Part shown: in pieces, positions 1-8,509 of the stretch
Numbering within the stretch: the stretch's first letter is position 1
Layout: every line of letters begins with the position of its first letter
Assembly: GCA_018398765.1 (NCBI GenBank)
Contig: JAHBMJ010004573.1
Location: forward strand, 37,327 to 58,118
DNA: 20,792 nucleotides
Source: Chromera velia
Lineage: Eukaryota; Sar; Chromeraceae
Reading direction: 5' to 3'
Notes under the pieces: generated by a model
Seen by the model: the letters and a program-made list of their open reading frames with translations, nothing else
Database searches by the model: none
Told to the model about the DNA's origin: nothing
Program-made: the position numbers and the translations under genes

Positions 1-18
1 GGGGGGGGGGGGGGGGGG
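1..18. repeat. G homopolymer at window edge
   Basis: Eighteen consecutive G open the window, followed by A and GGGG. The other two places where the sequence is uncertain (the N at 3002 and the N run at 17973-18292) are also bordered by G or C homopolymers. This edge is therefore probably a contig or gap boundary and not a biological end. Confidence 0.8.
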
Positions 19-395
19 AGGGGAGACCACAGAGAGATTCAGCATTCAGGGGCCTAACACATTCAGGGACACTCTGTGAAAACGAACATACGAGGGTGAC
101 ACATGGCAAAAAAGCCGGCTACTGTGCGCGCGTTCTGACAGTCCAAGAAAAGAAATGAAGCAGCTCAGAATTACATCGCGGACCGTTCAGGTTTTGAGAA
201 GATTTGAGCGCGACAAACATGCACACCCAATGAATGATAACTCGAAGAGAGAGTGAAAGGAAATTTCGTGAAGGAATTTCACAAGGTAGACGGGCGTGCA
301 GAGAGGCAGATATGAGACAGTTGGACGAAGAGACGGCCTCTGTTACGAAATGAAGGTCCAAGTAGATCGAGTGCAAACAAACAAAAGGGACACAC

Positions 396-486
396 CAGAA
401 AATGGGCACATGGCGTCGAGGAAAACTTCAACGACCACGGGGGCCTCCGGGTTCCCGAGAAACTTGGCCCATTGGACCACTCGGGG
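396..486 (-). CDS. Exon 2 of the DsbA-like gene (CPFS active-site loop)
   Basis: The exon is 91 nt (30 codons plus one base). The acceptor at 488-487 follows a strong pyrimidine tract. The encoded strand-turn (VVVEVFLDAMCPFS) is the most diagnostic part of the fold. The exon ends in phase 1 at G|GTGTGT, immediately after the active-site serine. The next exon would carry the first helix after the CxxS. Confidence 0.75.
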
Positions 487-596
487 CTGCAGAGAGAACA
501 GAGAAGGTTTAAAGTGTGCGAACACATTTTCCCAACCACGTGGAAAGACGACCGGCCGGGGCGTCCTACCCACAAACCTACCGCGGCAGGTGGCAT
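396..596 (-). CDS. DsbA-like / thioredoxin-fold protein, 5' part (exons 1-2, gene runs off the left edge)
   Basis: Two exons on the minus strand join in phase. Exon 1 (596-582) encodes MPPAA and ends at a GTAGGT donor. A 95-bp intron (487-581) ends in a pyrimidine-rich tract and CTCTGCAG. Exon 2 (486-396) continues PRVVQWAKFLGNPEAP and then VVVEVFLDAMCPFS, ending at G|GTGTGT. The pattern GNPxAPVxVxxFxDxxCPF is the N-terminal strand and active-site loop of the DsbA/Thioredoxin_4 fold. Here the redox motif reads C-P-F-S, so only the first cysteine of the usual pair is present. An in-frame TGA lies upstream of the ATG, which supports this start. There is no signal peptide, so the protein is probably cytosolic. 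I could not find the next exon between 395 and position 1, so the rest should lie beyond the edge. The fold is fairly sure; the substrate and role are unknown. Confidence 0.72.
582..596 (-). CDS. Exon 1 of the DsbA-like gene (start codon exon)
   Basis: This 15-nt coding exon begins with ATG at 596-594 and encodes MPPAA. It ends in phase 0 at a GTAGGT donor (GT at 581-580). The reading frame upstream is closed by TGA, so no longer N terminus is available in this frame without another exon. Confidence 0.6.
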
Positions 597-1591
597 CTCT
601 GCAAAGCTTTCCAGAGAAGGAAGGAGGAAAAGGGCCACCAAAGCCTTTCAAAGTATGAGGCACGGTGTATTTACGGTGCGTAGGGGAGGAGACGGCTAGC
701 TGGGGATTCGACTCAAAACGAGACGGAGCAAACAAGACTTTTCCAGCCTCTCTCAGTCGGCAACATGCACCCCTGTCATCAAAAGAGACTTTGGCCACCA
801 GAAATGCATGAGCGTCTGGCACCTCGTCTCATCTGCATGACCGACTCGAGCGAGCGATCATGAGCGATCGAAAGCGACGATCGAGGCGGGCGCATGCAGC
901 AGCGTAAGGAACTGCGGCGCGCCAGGACATGAAGGAACGCGAGCCATGTTGAGCCGCGCCTCACCGTCCGCGCCGCCGCGCGATTATCCCAAGACCATCC
1001 CCCTCTTTTATCATTTTTAAATAGGAAAACATTCACAATCATCTTTTTACCCCTTTCCTACTCTTTCCTACTCTTTCCCCATACGTGAGCTTAGCGCTCC
1101 AACTGGGCTTAGGCATCTTCTAACTAACTAACTAACTAACGTGGCGTTTACAGCGCGTTACAACGTGTTCTGACGTACTAGTTCATGCATGCATATAGTA
1201 TGTGAAGATAACTCGGGACCAAGCCACTCAGGCGCCGCCAGACGGAGCCTCTCTATCGGGTTTGGGACCACCGCCACAATGGATTTCAGGTCTTCTCAGG
1301 GGCCACGGCAAGCGTATTCACAGAAAAAGCGGTGGCCACGGCAACGACGAGACGCGGAGTGCCGCGCAATTTCGTGCTGGTCTCTTCAGAAACGACTTTT
1401 GAAACGGCTGAATATTCAATTCCCCTTCCAAATTTAAGACATTTCAAAGACTTTTTAGCCGACACTTCTTCTTCGTAGGTAAATTAATAGACGTGATAAA
1501 CTGACTGATAGATTGACTGACTGACTACTGACTGACTTATCGTACCTCGTAGGACCCCGGGATTTATTCCGGTAAGCTCCGAAGTAGCTTG
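597..1591. other. Intergenic region, no gene supported
   Basis: The part near 597 should hold the promoter and 5' leader of the minus-strand DsbA-like gene. Visible structure is limited to small repeats: five TAAC units at 1121-1140 and a TGAC-rich stretch at about 1501-1536. Short open frames exist on both strands, but none shows a family motif, credible splice sites or a composition that suggests coding. Confidence 0.5.
1121..1140. repeat. (TAAC)5 microsatellite
   Basis: Five perfect TAAC units. A second, imperfect TGAC tract lies at 1501-1536. Both are simple sequence repeats. Confidence 0.85.
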
Positions 1592-1930
1592 TGTCACGAG
1601 CTAGTCATGACACTCAAAAGGCTAAGCTAGAAGACGGCGGAAAAACTCTGTCCTAAACTAATTGACTCCAGAAGGTTGAGAAGGTCTATAGGTAAAGATC
1701 GTCAAGAAACCTCAAGATTCTCCAGTCATGCAATCTCATCCAATCTAATTCCATCTCACTCCAGAACAATCGTTTTCATCCCCGCACTTGATAAAGAATC
1801 AAACGTAACATGCAAACAGACTAAATTCATGCAACAGAACGAACTCAAGCTATAGGACAGCAGCTACAAGATAACATCCATGTCCCAGAGCCAATTTATC
1901 TACCAGGTTGTCACAGCGCGTAAGGACCAA
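1592..1930 (+). mobile_element. Retroelement fragment, copy 1 (gag-like region, degenerate)
   Basis: This 339-bp segment matches 7915-8253 base for base without any indel, with 27 differences (about 92% identity). The second copy sits about 430 bp downstream of a copia-type LTR and primer binding site, so both are probably internal 5' (gag-region) sequence of one retroelement family. A frame containing SRFSSHAISSNLIPSHSR is open in copy 2, but in copy 1 it is broken by TAG in the codon that reads CAG in copy 2. No LTR or primer binding site accompanies this copy, so it is a truncated relic. The coding assignment is an inference. Confidence 0.6.
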
Positions 1931-2622
1931 AACCCCAGCACTCAAACACCTGTAAGAAGGGCCCGCATCGCATCAGCACGTATAGAATGCCTGAGCCCGC
2001 ACTAGCTTTACCATCCGACCCGAGTCGTCTTGGCGTGTCCTGGCGCCGCCAGACAGTCCAAGACACATGCCCCCCTCTTGTATGAGATTCTTTCTCGCAG
2101 AGGAAGAATCTTTCTAGAACAGACTTCTCCTCAATCTCTTCCATAAACTTCCGTTTACGCTGAAGTGACCCAAATAGAAGGTGTGATCAGTCACCGCAGC
2201 CTCATCAGCGATGCTAACCCACCAGGCCTGTCTCCGCAGGACCTGTTGTAGGGACGTCGGCTTCTGCGTGGTTGCACACGGTCAACCTTCTCCGCCCCAT
2301 GGTAGAGTCCGCCACCTGACGGCCACAAGCTTCCCAATACAAGGTCTTCTGCCCCTCTCAGCTCTCCCATGTCTTCAAAATTATACGTCTGTTCCGAGAG
2401 TTCCCTTTCCGAAGAAGGATCTCCAACAGTAGTGTACACATTCTTCTCGCACAGCTTGATGTTCTTGTTCCCATATTTAATCTGACGCTCTCGTCAACTC
2501 TGTGTTAATCAGCGTAAACAGACAAATACATAGTTGCTGCACAGAAGCGGAAAAGAAAGGAAATAAAGAGTACTGCACACCACCTAACTCATCAAATATC
2601 ACCGTCTCTTCTTTTTATTTGG
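1931..2622. other. Degenerate sequence downstream of retroelement copy 1, unassigned
   Basis: The plus-strand frame of the retroelement fragment can be followed through this stretch, but it contains several stops, so any coding capacity is lost. On the minus strand, an 82-residue open frame at 2191-2439 has no motif I recognise. The stretch may be further internal sequence of the same decayed element. It ends where the 47-bp inverted repeat begins at 2623. Confidence 0.3.
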
Positions 2623-2669
2623 AACTGACTGTACTGACAATTGAAACTTTTATACTGGAAAGTGACTTT
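2623..2669 (+). repeat. Left terminal inverted repeat (47 bp)
   Basis: It pairs with 6124-6170; the single mismatch is G here against A when the right arm is read in the same sense. It is preceded by TTGG, which is also found directly after the right arm. Confidence 0.85.
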
Positions 2670-2991
2670 GAAAAATTTAGTTTTTAAAACATTAAAATAG
2701 ATAGTTTAACCTTTAAACTAATTGATTTTCATAATTTATTTAAGACTATTTAAGCTTAGTAAGATGTTTAAAAAATAAAATAAAAAAATGTATACATAGA
2801 GTATATATTTTTTTAAAACCATAAATTGTCTGGTACCTATCATCGTAACTTAATGCTAAGACAAAAACACAATAAGAAATGCATCTGAATAGCTCTGAAT
2901 CGATCCGATTGAAGCATTTCTTCTCATGATCATAACTGTTTTATTTTTAATTCATATGAGGCACTGCTCAACGGCGGGCGTGTCAGGGGCA

Positions 2992-3016
2992 GGGGGGGGG
3001 GNGGGGGGGGGGGGGG
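2992..3016. repeat. G homopolymer with one undetermined base
   Basis: About 25 G with an N at 3002. The length is probably not reliable, because the assembler could not resolve it. Confidence 0.8.
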
Positions 3017-3176
3017 AGGGCATCTCAGTATATATTAAACATGCACACCCGTGAACGCCACCTACAGAAATACGTGTACACAAACAGAAAGTCAGTCAAA
3101 TCACCAGAATACATATAAAAGCATGCATGCAAACATAACCTGTATCTTTAATTTACATCAGAATAATACATGAAAG

Positions 3177-3915
3177 CAGGAAGACTGAAATTGGGAAAGC
3201 AATCAGACGGGCAGGAAGGCCAAAATCGGGAAGGCAATCAGGCGGGCAGGAAGGCCAAAATTGGAAGGCAGTCAGGCCGCCAAGAAGACCGAAATTGGAA
3301 GGCAGGCATGTGAGCAGAAAGAATGAACTCTGGAAGGCAGTCAGATACACAAGAAGGCCAAACTTGGGAAGACAGTCAGGCCTGGCTCAGCAGGAAGAAC
3401 AAAATTGAGAAGGCCATCGGGCAAGCAGGATGACCGAAATTAGGAGGCGTTAGGAAGAAAGTTGGGTGGGAAGGAAGGCCGAAATAGGGAAGGTAATCAA
3501 GCAGGTAGGAAAGCCGAAATTGGGAAAGCAACCGGGCAGGCAGGAAGGCCGAAATTGCAAAGTCAGTCAGGCAGACAGAAAGGCCGAAATTTGGAAAGCA
3601 TTGAGGTAGACAGAAAGACCGAAATTTAGAGGGTAGTCAGGCAGGCAAGAAGGCCAAAATCGGAAAGCAGTCAGCATGGCAAGAATATAAAACTCTGGAA
3701 GACAGTCAAGCAGGCAAGAAGGCTGAAATTGGAAAGGCCATCGGGCAGGCAGGAAAACCGGAATTGGGAGCGCGGCGAAAGCCGAAATTAGGAAGGCAAT
3801 AAAGTGGGCGGAAAAGCCGAAATTGGAAAGGCATTTAGCCAGATAGAAAGGCCAAAAGTTAGAGGGCAGTCAAGCAGGCAAGAAGGGCAAAATTTCGGAG
3901 GCAGTCAGGCTGGTA
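3177..3915. repeat. Degenerate ~35-bp tandem array (about 21 units)
   Basis: Successive units of 34-36 bp follow a pattern like GAAATTGGGAAGGCAGTCAG and then GCAGGCAGGAAGGCC. The units differ by substitutions and small indels, so no long frame persists through the array. Short minus-strand frames with periodic Leu-Pro-Phe content are by-products of the repeat. The array lies inside the element bounded by the 47-bp inverted repeats. Confidence 0.85.
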
Positions 3916-4281
3916 AAAAAAAACACAGGCTCGGCACGTATGGGCACTACTGACTTTCGCAGTCTGAAGACTGCAGCCGTAACGAAGATGCAAAGACCTA
4001 CCTCTAGAGGAGTTGAAGAAAGCCTGGGACCTAGAACAAACATCTTCCAAATGAGACTAACGACCTGCAAAGAGCAGAGAACGGGGGAAGGGGTGAGCTA
4101 CACACGCAAAGGGAGACGGCAGTTTTTTGCCTTGCCAATGGCAGACCGGTCAGTCGCTCAGCAACCACAATGGCCAGGTTACAACCATACAAAAACACTT
4201 ACAGACATCGTACAAAGCCTTCTGCATGCACCAAGAAGGCTCATCTCTGCAAACAAGATTTTTTCAATTCCCTCACTGGGA

Positions 4282-4521
4282 GGGGGGGGTGGAACCTCTC
4301 GCAGGGGTACGAAACGACCGAATTTCGTATCCCTGCTGGAAGGGGGGGGTCCGACCTGCTCTGCAGGTTTGCGCCAAAAATGTGTCTAGGAAACATTGTG
4401 TCTAGGAGTATTTCCTAGACACATTTTGGACGCAAACCTGTAGAGCAGGTCGGACCCCCCCCTTCCAGCAGGGGTACGAAATTCGGTCGTTTCGTACCCC
4501 TGCGAGAGGGTCCACCCCCCC
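4282..4521. repeat. Large nested palindrome / foldback element
   Basis: The left arm (4282-4393) is complementary to the right arm (4411-4521) at about 95% of positions, with a spacer of about 17 nt. Each arm contains its own smaller hairpin: 4301-4314 pairs with 4323-4336 (one mismatch), and 4468-4481 pairs perfectly with 4490-4503, with 8-nt loops. A further short stem, ACCTGC-TCT-GCAGGT, lies in the left arm. Each arm also has two runs of 7-8 G (C on the right arm). It may be a foldback or MITE-type insertion, or a structured RNA template. No target duplication is evident. Confidence 0.85.
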
Positions 4522-6123
4522 TTGTTGCTGGTGGAACAACACAAAACGAACTGACCTGATTGAGTGATCCAAACCAGTTCGGCAACCCTTTTAGTTGTTG
4601 TACAACTCCTTTGCACTGAGGCAACCACTCCCACGAGCAACCAGAGGTGTTCAGCCAACACAGATACCGGAGGGGGACGAAACTCGAGAATCTGTAACCC
4701 CTCCAAAAATGAGGTTCTGGAACAACAAGCTGAACACGATTTCGTCATTGTTAAGCCTTCCAATACAATCCAATGAAACGTTTGATAACGAGATTTTATG
4801 GATAGAGGCCCATTCTGTTGACCTGACTTTCTGACTGGAGGAGAACTTTCTGAAGACCTGACTAAGAATTTTTCAGATCGGCATTTTGATGGGTCAGCGT
4901 GCAGCCGGGAAGTGCTTTTTGGCCTTGGTAGCCGGCCGGGCTCTGGCTTGCAACGCGTAGCTTGCCTTCCGGGGCTATCACATGGTTGGCTAATCTAAAA
5001 TCGGCTCCCAAAATCGGCTTTCCGTCGAATGTTTCAAGTTGATCAGAGCACGACCTAGTGCCACCTCTCTCCCATCACACAGACTTGCTCTCCAGCGATG
5101 AAAGTAGGCTTTATCAAAAGCTCAGAGGATTGGCTTCTTTGCGTTTTCTTGGGTTTATGACATTCACTCTACTGGTTGCCCTGAGAGGGCAATTTCGATC
5201 TTCCATTACAAAGGGCACGGCCCGTCTCCATGCAAAGAGGCCTATGAAATTGCCCCAGTAAAGCTTCCATTGAATCCCTAAGGCTTCCATGCGTGCGCTC
5301 TAACTAGCTCTAGATGAGGAGCTGGAAAGGCTTTTTGGATGAGGGGGCCAGCTCTGGGTGGCCAGAAGGTGAGCCACTTTATGAATTTTTGCATATCTGT
5401 GCTGCAGGTTAGACTGAGCCTTTCTCGGAGGACCGTTTGTCGGTGCTCGGGTTTCATAAGAAAGCATTACGGCTGGTAATCTCGGGTGACCTGAAGTTGT
5501 GAGAGTGAGACGCAGCTCTTGTTTGCATAAAATTTTGGAGGTGGGGCTCCTGGGTGGACTGAGACCCAGTGGCCAGTGCCGGGCCTCACAAAAAAAAAAT
5601 AAGAACGCTATGATGGCCGGTCGTGGGCAAGGCCCTCTGGCTAGAGGCCATAGATCGATCAGGCTTTCAGAAGCTAAGCATTTACCTCTTGCACGGTCAT
5701 AGTGCTCAACATTTGTTTGGTTGAACTGCTTTCTGTGGGTGTTAAATCGGCAGATCTGTTTGCGGACATTCATTCTTACCTTTCATGGGGGTTACCCGCT
5801 GTGTACTCCCTCCTTACATCAGTATGCGGATTCAACGTATTCCATTAGAAGTAAAAGTTGGCTTGTTTGTGCATTATATTGCGCATTATCACATGCCTGC
5901 AGAGTCTGTAATCACTCTCCGACATATCAAGATACTATAATTCTTTCACCTCTGAGTCACTGACGTCCAACAATTTCCAACATACACACTACAAACCTAT
6001 TAAACCTTATCTTTAAAAGTTGTTCATACTTTTATGCAGGGAAGAAACAATAAATAGAATCATTCTAAATGCTTTAAAGACTTAGTTTTTTATATAAAAT
6101 TTAGTATAATATATAGAACATTA
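4522..6123. other. Interior of the inverted-repeat element, no gene supported
   Basis: A 157-residue minus-strand open frame (5300-5773) and a 70-residue plus-strand frame (4564-4776) exist, but neither shows a transposase motif or any other family signature. A short perfect hairpin, TTGCCCT-GAG-AGGGCAA, lies at 5176-5192. From about 6000 the sequence becomes strongly AT-rich up to the right inverted repeat. Confidence 0.4.
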
Positions 6124-6170
6124 AAAGTCACTTTCTAGTATAAAAGTTTCAATTGTCAGTACAGTCAGTT
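6124..6170 (-). repeat. Right terminal inverted repeat (47 bp)
   Basis: Inverted copy of 2623-2669 at 46 of 47 positions, followed directly by TTGG. Confidence 0.85.
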
Positions 6171-6421
6171 TTGGTCCCTCTCTTGAAATGTTATCCCCTC
6201 CCCATGCATTTCCCTCAGAGTTGGTACTCCTGGGACCCCACTTTTCACCCCCCTCATACCGTGCCAAGACTCCACTCTTCAAGTGGCTTCGCTTTGATTG
6301 CTTGATCGTCTGATCATGATCTGTATTCTGCCACTGTCAACACTTTCCCTTCGTGGCTTTCCATCAATGACATGAAGAGCGACCCCACACCCAACCCCTC
6401 GTTTACTGTGGGTGGCGCACG
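6171..6421. other. Spacer between inverted-repeat element and LTR
   Basis: About 250 bp of ordinary composition between the right inverted repeat and the first base of the LTR. I see no gene, repeat or RNA in it. Confidence 0.4.
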
Positions 6422-7480
6422 TGTTGGAATCCACCAAACACAGCTCAACTACATATACCAGCGTATTTATCTACGCTTCTAATCGCTCTAATCGCTTTGA
6501 TCTCTGTTTCTCTACCCCAATCTGTCGTTCTGACTCACACAGGGACCCTCCCTACGGCAAGCAATCATCGCCAGTGTCAAAACACATCTCAATCCCTTCC
6601 AATCAAACGCACTCAGCGTCGCACTCTCAGAGAGAACTCTCGATGACTTTATGTCTTATCCATATGTATGATCTGTCTAGCTAACCGTGCTCTATTGCCC
6701 TAGCACCATGTATCAGCCTTTCTGTCTTTGTCTACGCTGAATAAGAGAAGAAGCGAATAATCAACTGGCCATTTCAATTGCGATCTGGTCGTAGACGGCA
6801 GCCGTGGTAGCTCTATGTTCCTCTGAACCAAAACAGCATCATAACACAAATCGTCTCCATAAGTCTCCAGCATGCAGCAGTCTTAAGGAAGACTCGCAAG
6901 AACTCCAATGTCGCGCATAAAAAGCAGAGTCCACAATGCCGGTACTAGGGCAGGAGTCGGTAGTGGAGGACTCAATGCGGTAGGTGTTGGTGGGGACGAC
7001 GGTCTCAAAGATAGTCTCAGTGCAGTAGCTAGGCTAAGAAGACATCATAGTAGAGAGTTGGTTGGCAGTGCCAACGGTCTCAGGGTGGGCGATTTTCATC
7101 ACAATCTCAGTGGTGTAGGTGAGAATCATGGAGAAGGTCTTAGTCATTGGGACGGGGTAGAGACGATCTTAATCTTAGACTAATCTCGGGCGGTGGAGTT
7201 AAAGTACTGAAAGAGAGAGACTCGGTGAAGTTAGTGCAGATCGATGAAGCTGAAAATGCTGAGAAGTTTCAGTTATAAAGGAGGTCTCATAGGTCTGGAA
7301 GATCTCCTCGGCGGTGCTGGTCTCAGAAAAGTCCTCAGTGAAATAGGTGATGACGGCGGAAACGATCTTAGTAGAAAAGTTGGTCACGACTAAGAGAAGG
7401 ACGGTCTCGGTGAGGCATCCCAGAGCCAGAGGCACTGAGAGCAATTTTTTTGAAAGCGCCAGGACTGTCGTTACCCAACA
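6422..7480 (+). mobile_element. Copia-type long terminal repeat (5' LTR)
   Basis: The segment begins TGTTGG and ends CCAACA, a perfect 6-bp inverted terminus of the TG...CA type. A primer binding site follows with no spacer, which fixes the right boundary and the element orientation (plus). The left boundary rests on the matching TGTTGG and is therefore less certain. The LTR would be 1,059 bp. Its right half contains degenerate internal subrepeats (about 6980-7430). No second LTR lies in the window, so the element is truncated or its 3' part is elsewhere. Confidence 0.68.
6980..7430 (+). repeat. Degenerate GGTCTCAGTG-type subrepeats inside the LTR
   Basis: Variants of CGGTCTCAGTG followed by GTAGGTG-like bases recur irregularly, for example near 7001, 7016, 7075, 7105, 7320, 7335 and 7403. 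The units are too diverged to define an exact period by eye. Confidence 0.45.
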
Positions 7481-7492
7481 TGGTATCAGAGC
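7481..7492 (+). other. Primer binding site complementary to initiator tRNA-Met
   Basis: TGGTATCAGAGC is the complement of the 3' end of eukaryotic initiator tRNA-Met and is the standard minus-strand primer site of Ty1/copia elements. It directly abuts the CCAACA end of the LTR. Confidence 0.85.
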
Positions 7493-8253
7493 AGGACCCA
7501 TCAGGACTTGTAGCTGATGTAGTCGCTGGACATGTTGGCATAAAGGCGTGACTTGCAAGGAGTGAGTCACTGACAGTATCACAGTGACCGCCTTCTCCCT
7601 CTTCTCCGTCTCCAGATGAAGAAGAGATACGAAGAGTTTCCAGCCAGCCTGGCAGCTAGCAAAGCATAAGTCACCAAGCAGGATGCAAGCGAGGCACTCC
7701 ATTCAGCTAACACGGGATATAAGGAGTCTCTGACACTCCCTTTCACAGTCTTTTGACTGTGCCCGCAGCGTTTTGGAAAGCAAAGAACGAGACGGAGAGA
7801 GACTGATCATCAAGTTGGCATCGATCTGGCACGTACCTGACTCCTCTCCAGAAGGACCTGGTGTGTTTTCGAGTTTCAGACCGGGGTCCCTCGAGCTGAG
7901 TGATCACTATATCATGTCACGAACTAGTCATGACACTCAAGAGGCTAAGTTAGAAGGCGGCGAAAAGACTCTGTCCTAAACTAATTGACTCCAGAAGGTT
8001 GAGAAGGTCTACAGGTAAAGATTATCAAGAAACTTCAAGATTCTCCAGTCATGCAATCTCATCCAATCTAATTCCATCTCACTCCAGAACAGTCGTTTTC
8101 ATCCCCGCACTTGATAGAAAATCAAATGTAACATGCAAACAGACTGAATTCATGCGACAGGACGAACTTAAGCTACAGGACAGCAGCTACAAGATAACAT
8201 CCATGTCTAAGAGCCAATTCATCTGCAAGGTAGTCACAGCGCATGAGGACCAA
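7493..8253 (+). pseudogene. Degenerate internal (gag-region) sequence of the copia-type element
   Basis: This is the leader and presumed gag region downstream of the primer binding site. An ATG at 7616-7618 opens MKKRYEEFPASLAASKA but is closed by TAA within 20 codons. Other partial frames follow, the longest ending near 8313. The last 339 bp (7915-8253) are the second copy of the repeat at 1592-1930. I see no nucleocapsid knuckle, protease, integrase or reverse transcriptase motif. After 8253 the similarity ends and AT-rich sequence begins. This is a broken remnant; calling it gag rests only on its position. Confidence 0.5.
7915..8253 (+). repeat. Retroelement fragment, copy 2
   Basis: Matches 1592-1930 over 339 bp without indels. 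Of the 27 differences I counted, 24 are transitions. In this copy the frame shared by both runs without a stop to about 8313. Confidence 0.8.
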
Positions 8254-8509
8254 GTCCAGATTGAAGTAATAATTAATAAAAAAAAACTCGGATTTAGAAT
8301 AAAAAAAGTTTAATTAAATTACGGTCTATAATCACGACCAGCCACTACAATTAAAATCATTCAACACTAATCTGAAAGCTTTAAATTCCTTCAACATACA
8401 TCTTTTTTTTAAAACTTAATTTTAAAAAAAATATTTTAATTATGTAATTTATTTTATGACCATTGATTCATTTTACTAAAGAAACGATATTCAAGGAAAG
8501 TTTGTGGTA
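8254..8509. other. AT-rich tract between retroelement and the large gene
   Basis: Strongly AT-rich, with several A and T runs, in otherwise GC-rich surroundings. Read on the minus strand, it is the region just after the stop codon of the large gene and contains AATAAA-like sequence (near 8446-8456), so it may supply the 3' UTR and polyadenylation signal. It begins exactly where similarity to the retroelement copy ends. Confidence 0.4.

Larger units (their letters stand above)
2623..6170. mobile_element. 3.55-kb element bounded by 47-bp terminal inverted repeats
   Basis: The sequence 2623-2669 is the reverse complement of 6124-6170 with one mismatch in 47. Both outer ends read AACTGACTGTACTGAC. 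The four bases just outside each end are TTGG (2619-2622 and 6171-6174), a possible target-site duplication. AT-rich subterminal zones (about 2670-2980 and 6000-6123) lie inside both ends. The interior holds a tandem array (3177-3915), a nested palindrome (4282-4521) and only short open frames without a recognisable transposase. This fits a non-autonomous DNA transposon. The superfamily is not identifiable by eye. Confidence 0.6.

Noticed and set aside
119-395. Frame reached through an acceptor at about 349 (AACAG) as exon 3 of the DsbA-like gene
   Set aside because: It is open and in phase, but the encoded sequence shows nothing expected after a DsbA-like active site, and the preceding intron would be only about 45 bp.
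343-822. Continuous 159-residue minus-strand frame
   Set aside because: Only its 396-486 part is supported. The rest crosses an intron with clear acceptor and upstream non-coding sequence; the true start exon is in another frame at 596-582.
2191-2439. 82-residue minus-strand open frame
   Set aside because: No recognisable domain, no splice or start context, and it lies in decayed retroelement-like sequence.
3177-3915. CRISPR-like array
   Set aside because: Units of about 35 bp are contiguous and all diverged, with no constant repeat separated by unique spacers, and the genome is eukaryotic.
3940-4389. 149-residue plus-strand frame
   Set aside because: Its end is formed by the palindrome at 4282-4521 and its start abuts the tandem array; no transposase or other motif is seen.
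5176-5192. Rho-independent terminator-like hairpin
   Set aside because: Seven-base stem without a T-run, in a eukaryotic mobile-element interior; most likely chance.
5300-5773. 157-residue minus-strand frame inside the inverted-repeat element
   Set aside because: Looked for DDE/DDD transposase, zinc-knuckle and HTH patterns and found none; its length is possible by chance.
6908-7183. Gly/Val-rich 91-residue plus-strand frame
   Set aside because: Composition comes from the GGTCTCAGTG-like subrepeats in the LTR; no start context or homology signal.
7199-7702. 167-residue minus-strand frame
   Set aside because: It runs antisense across the LTR end and primer binding site, so it is most likely a shadow of the LTR subrepeats.
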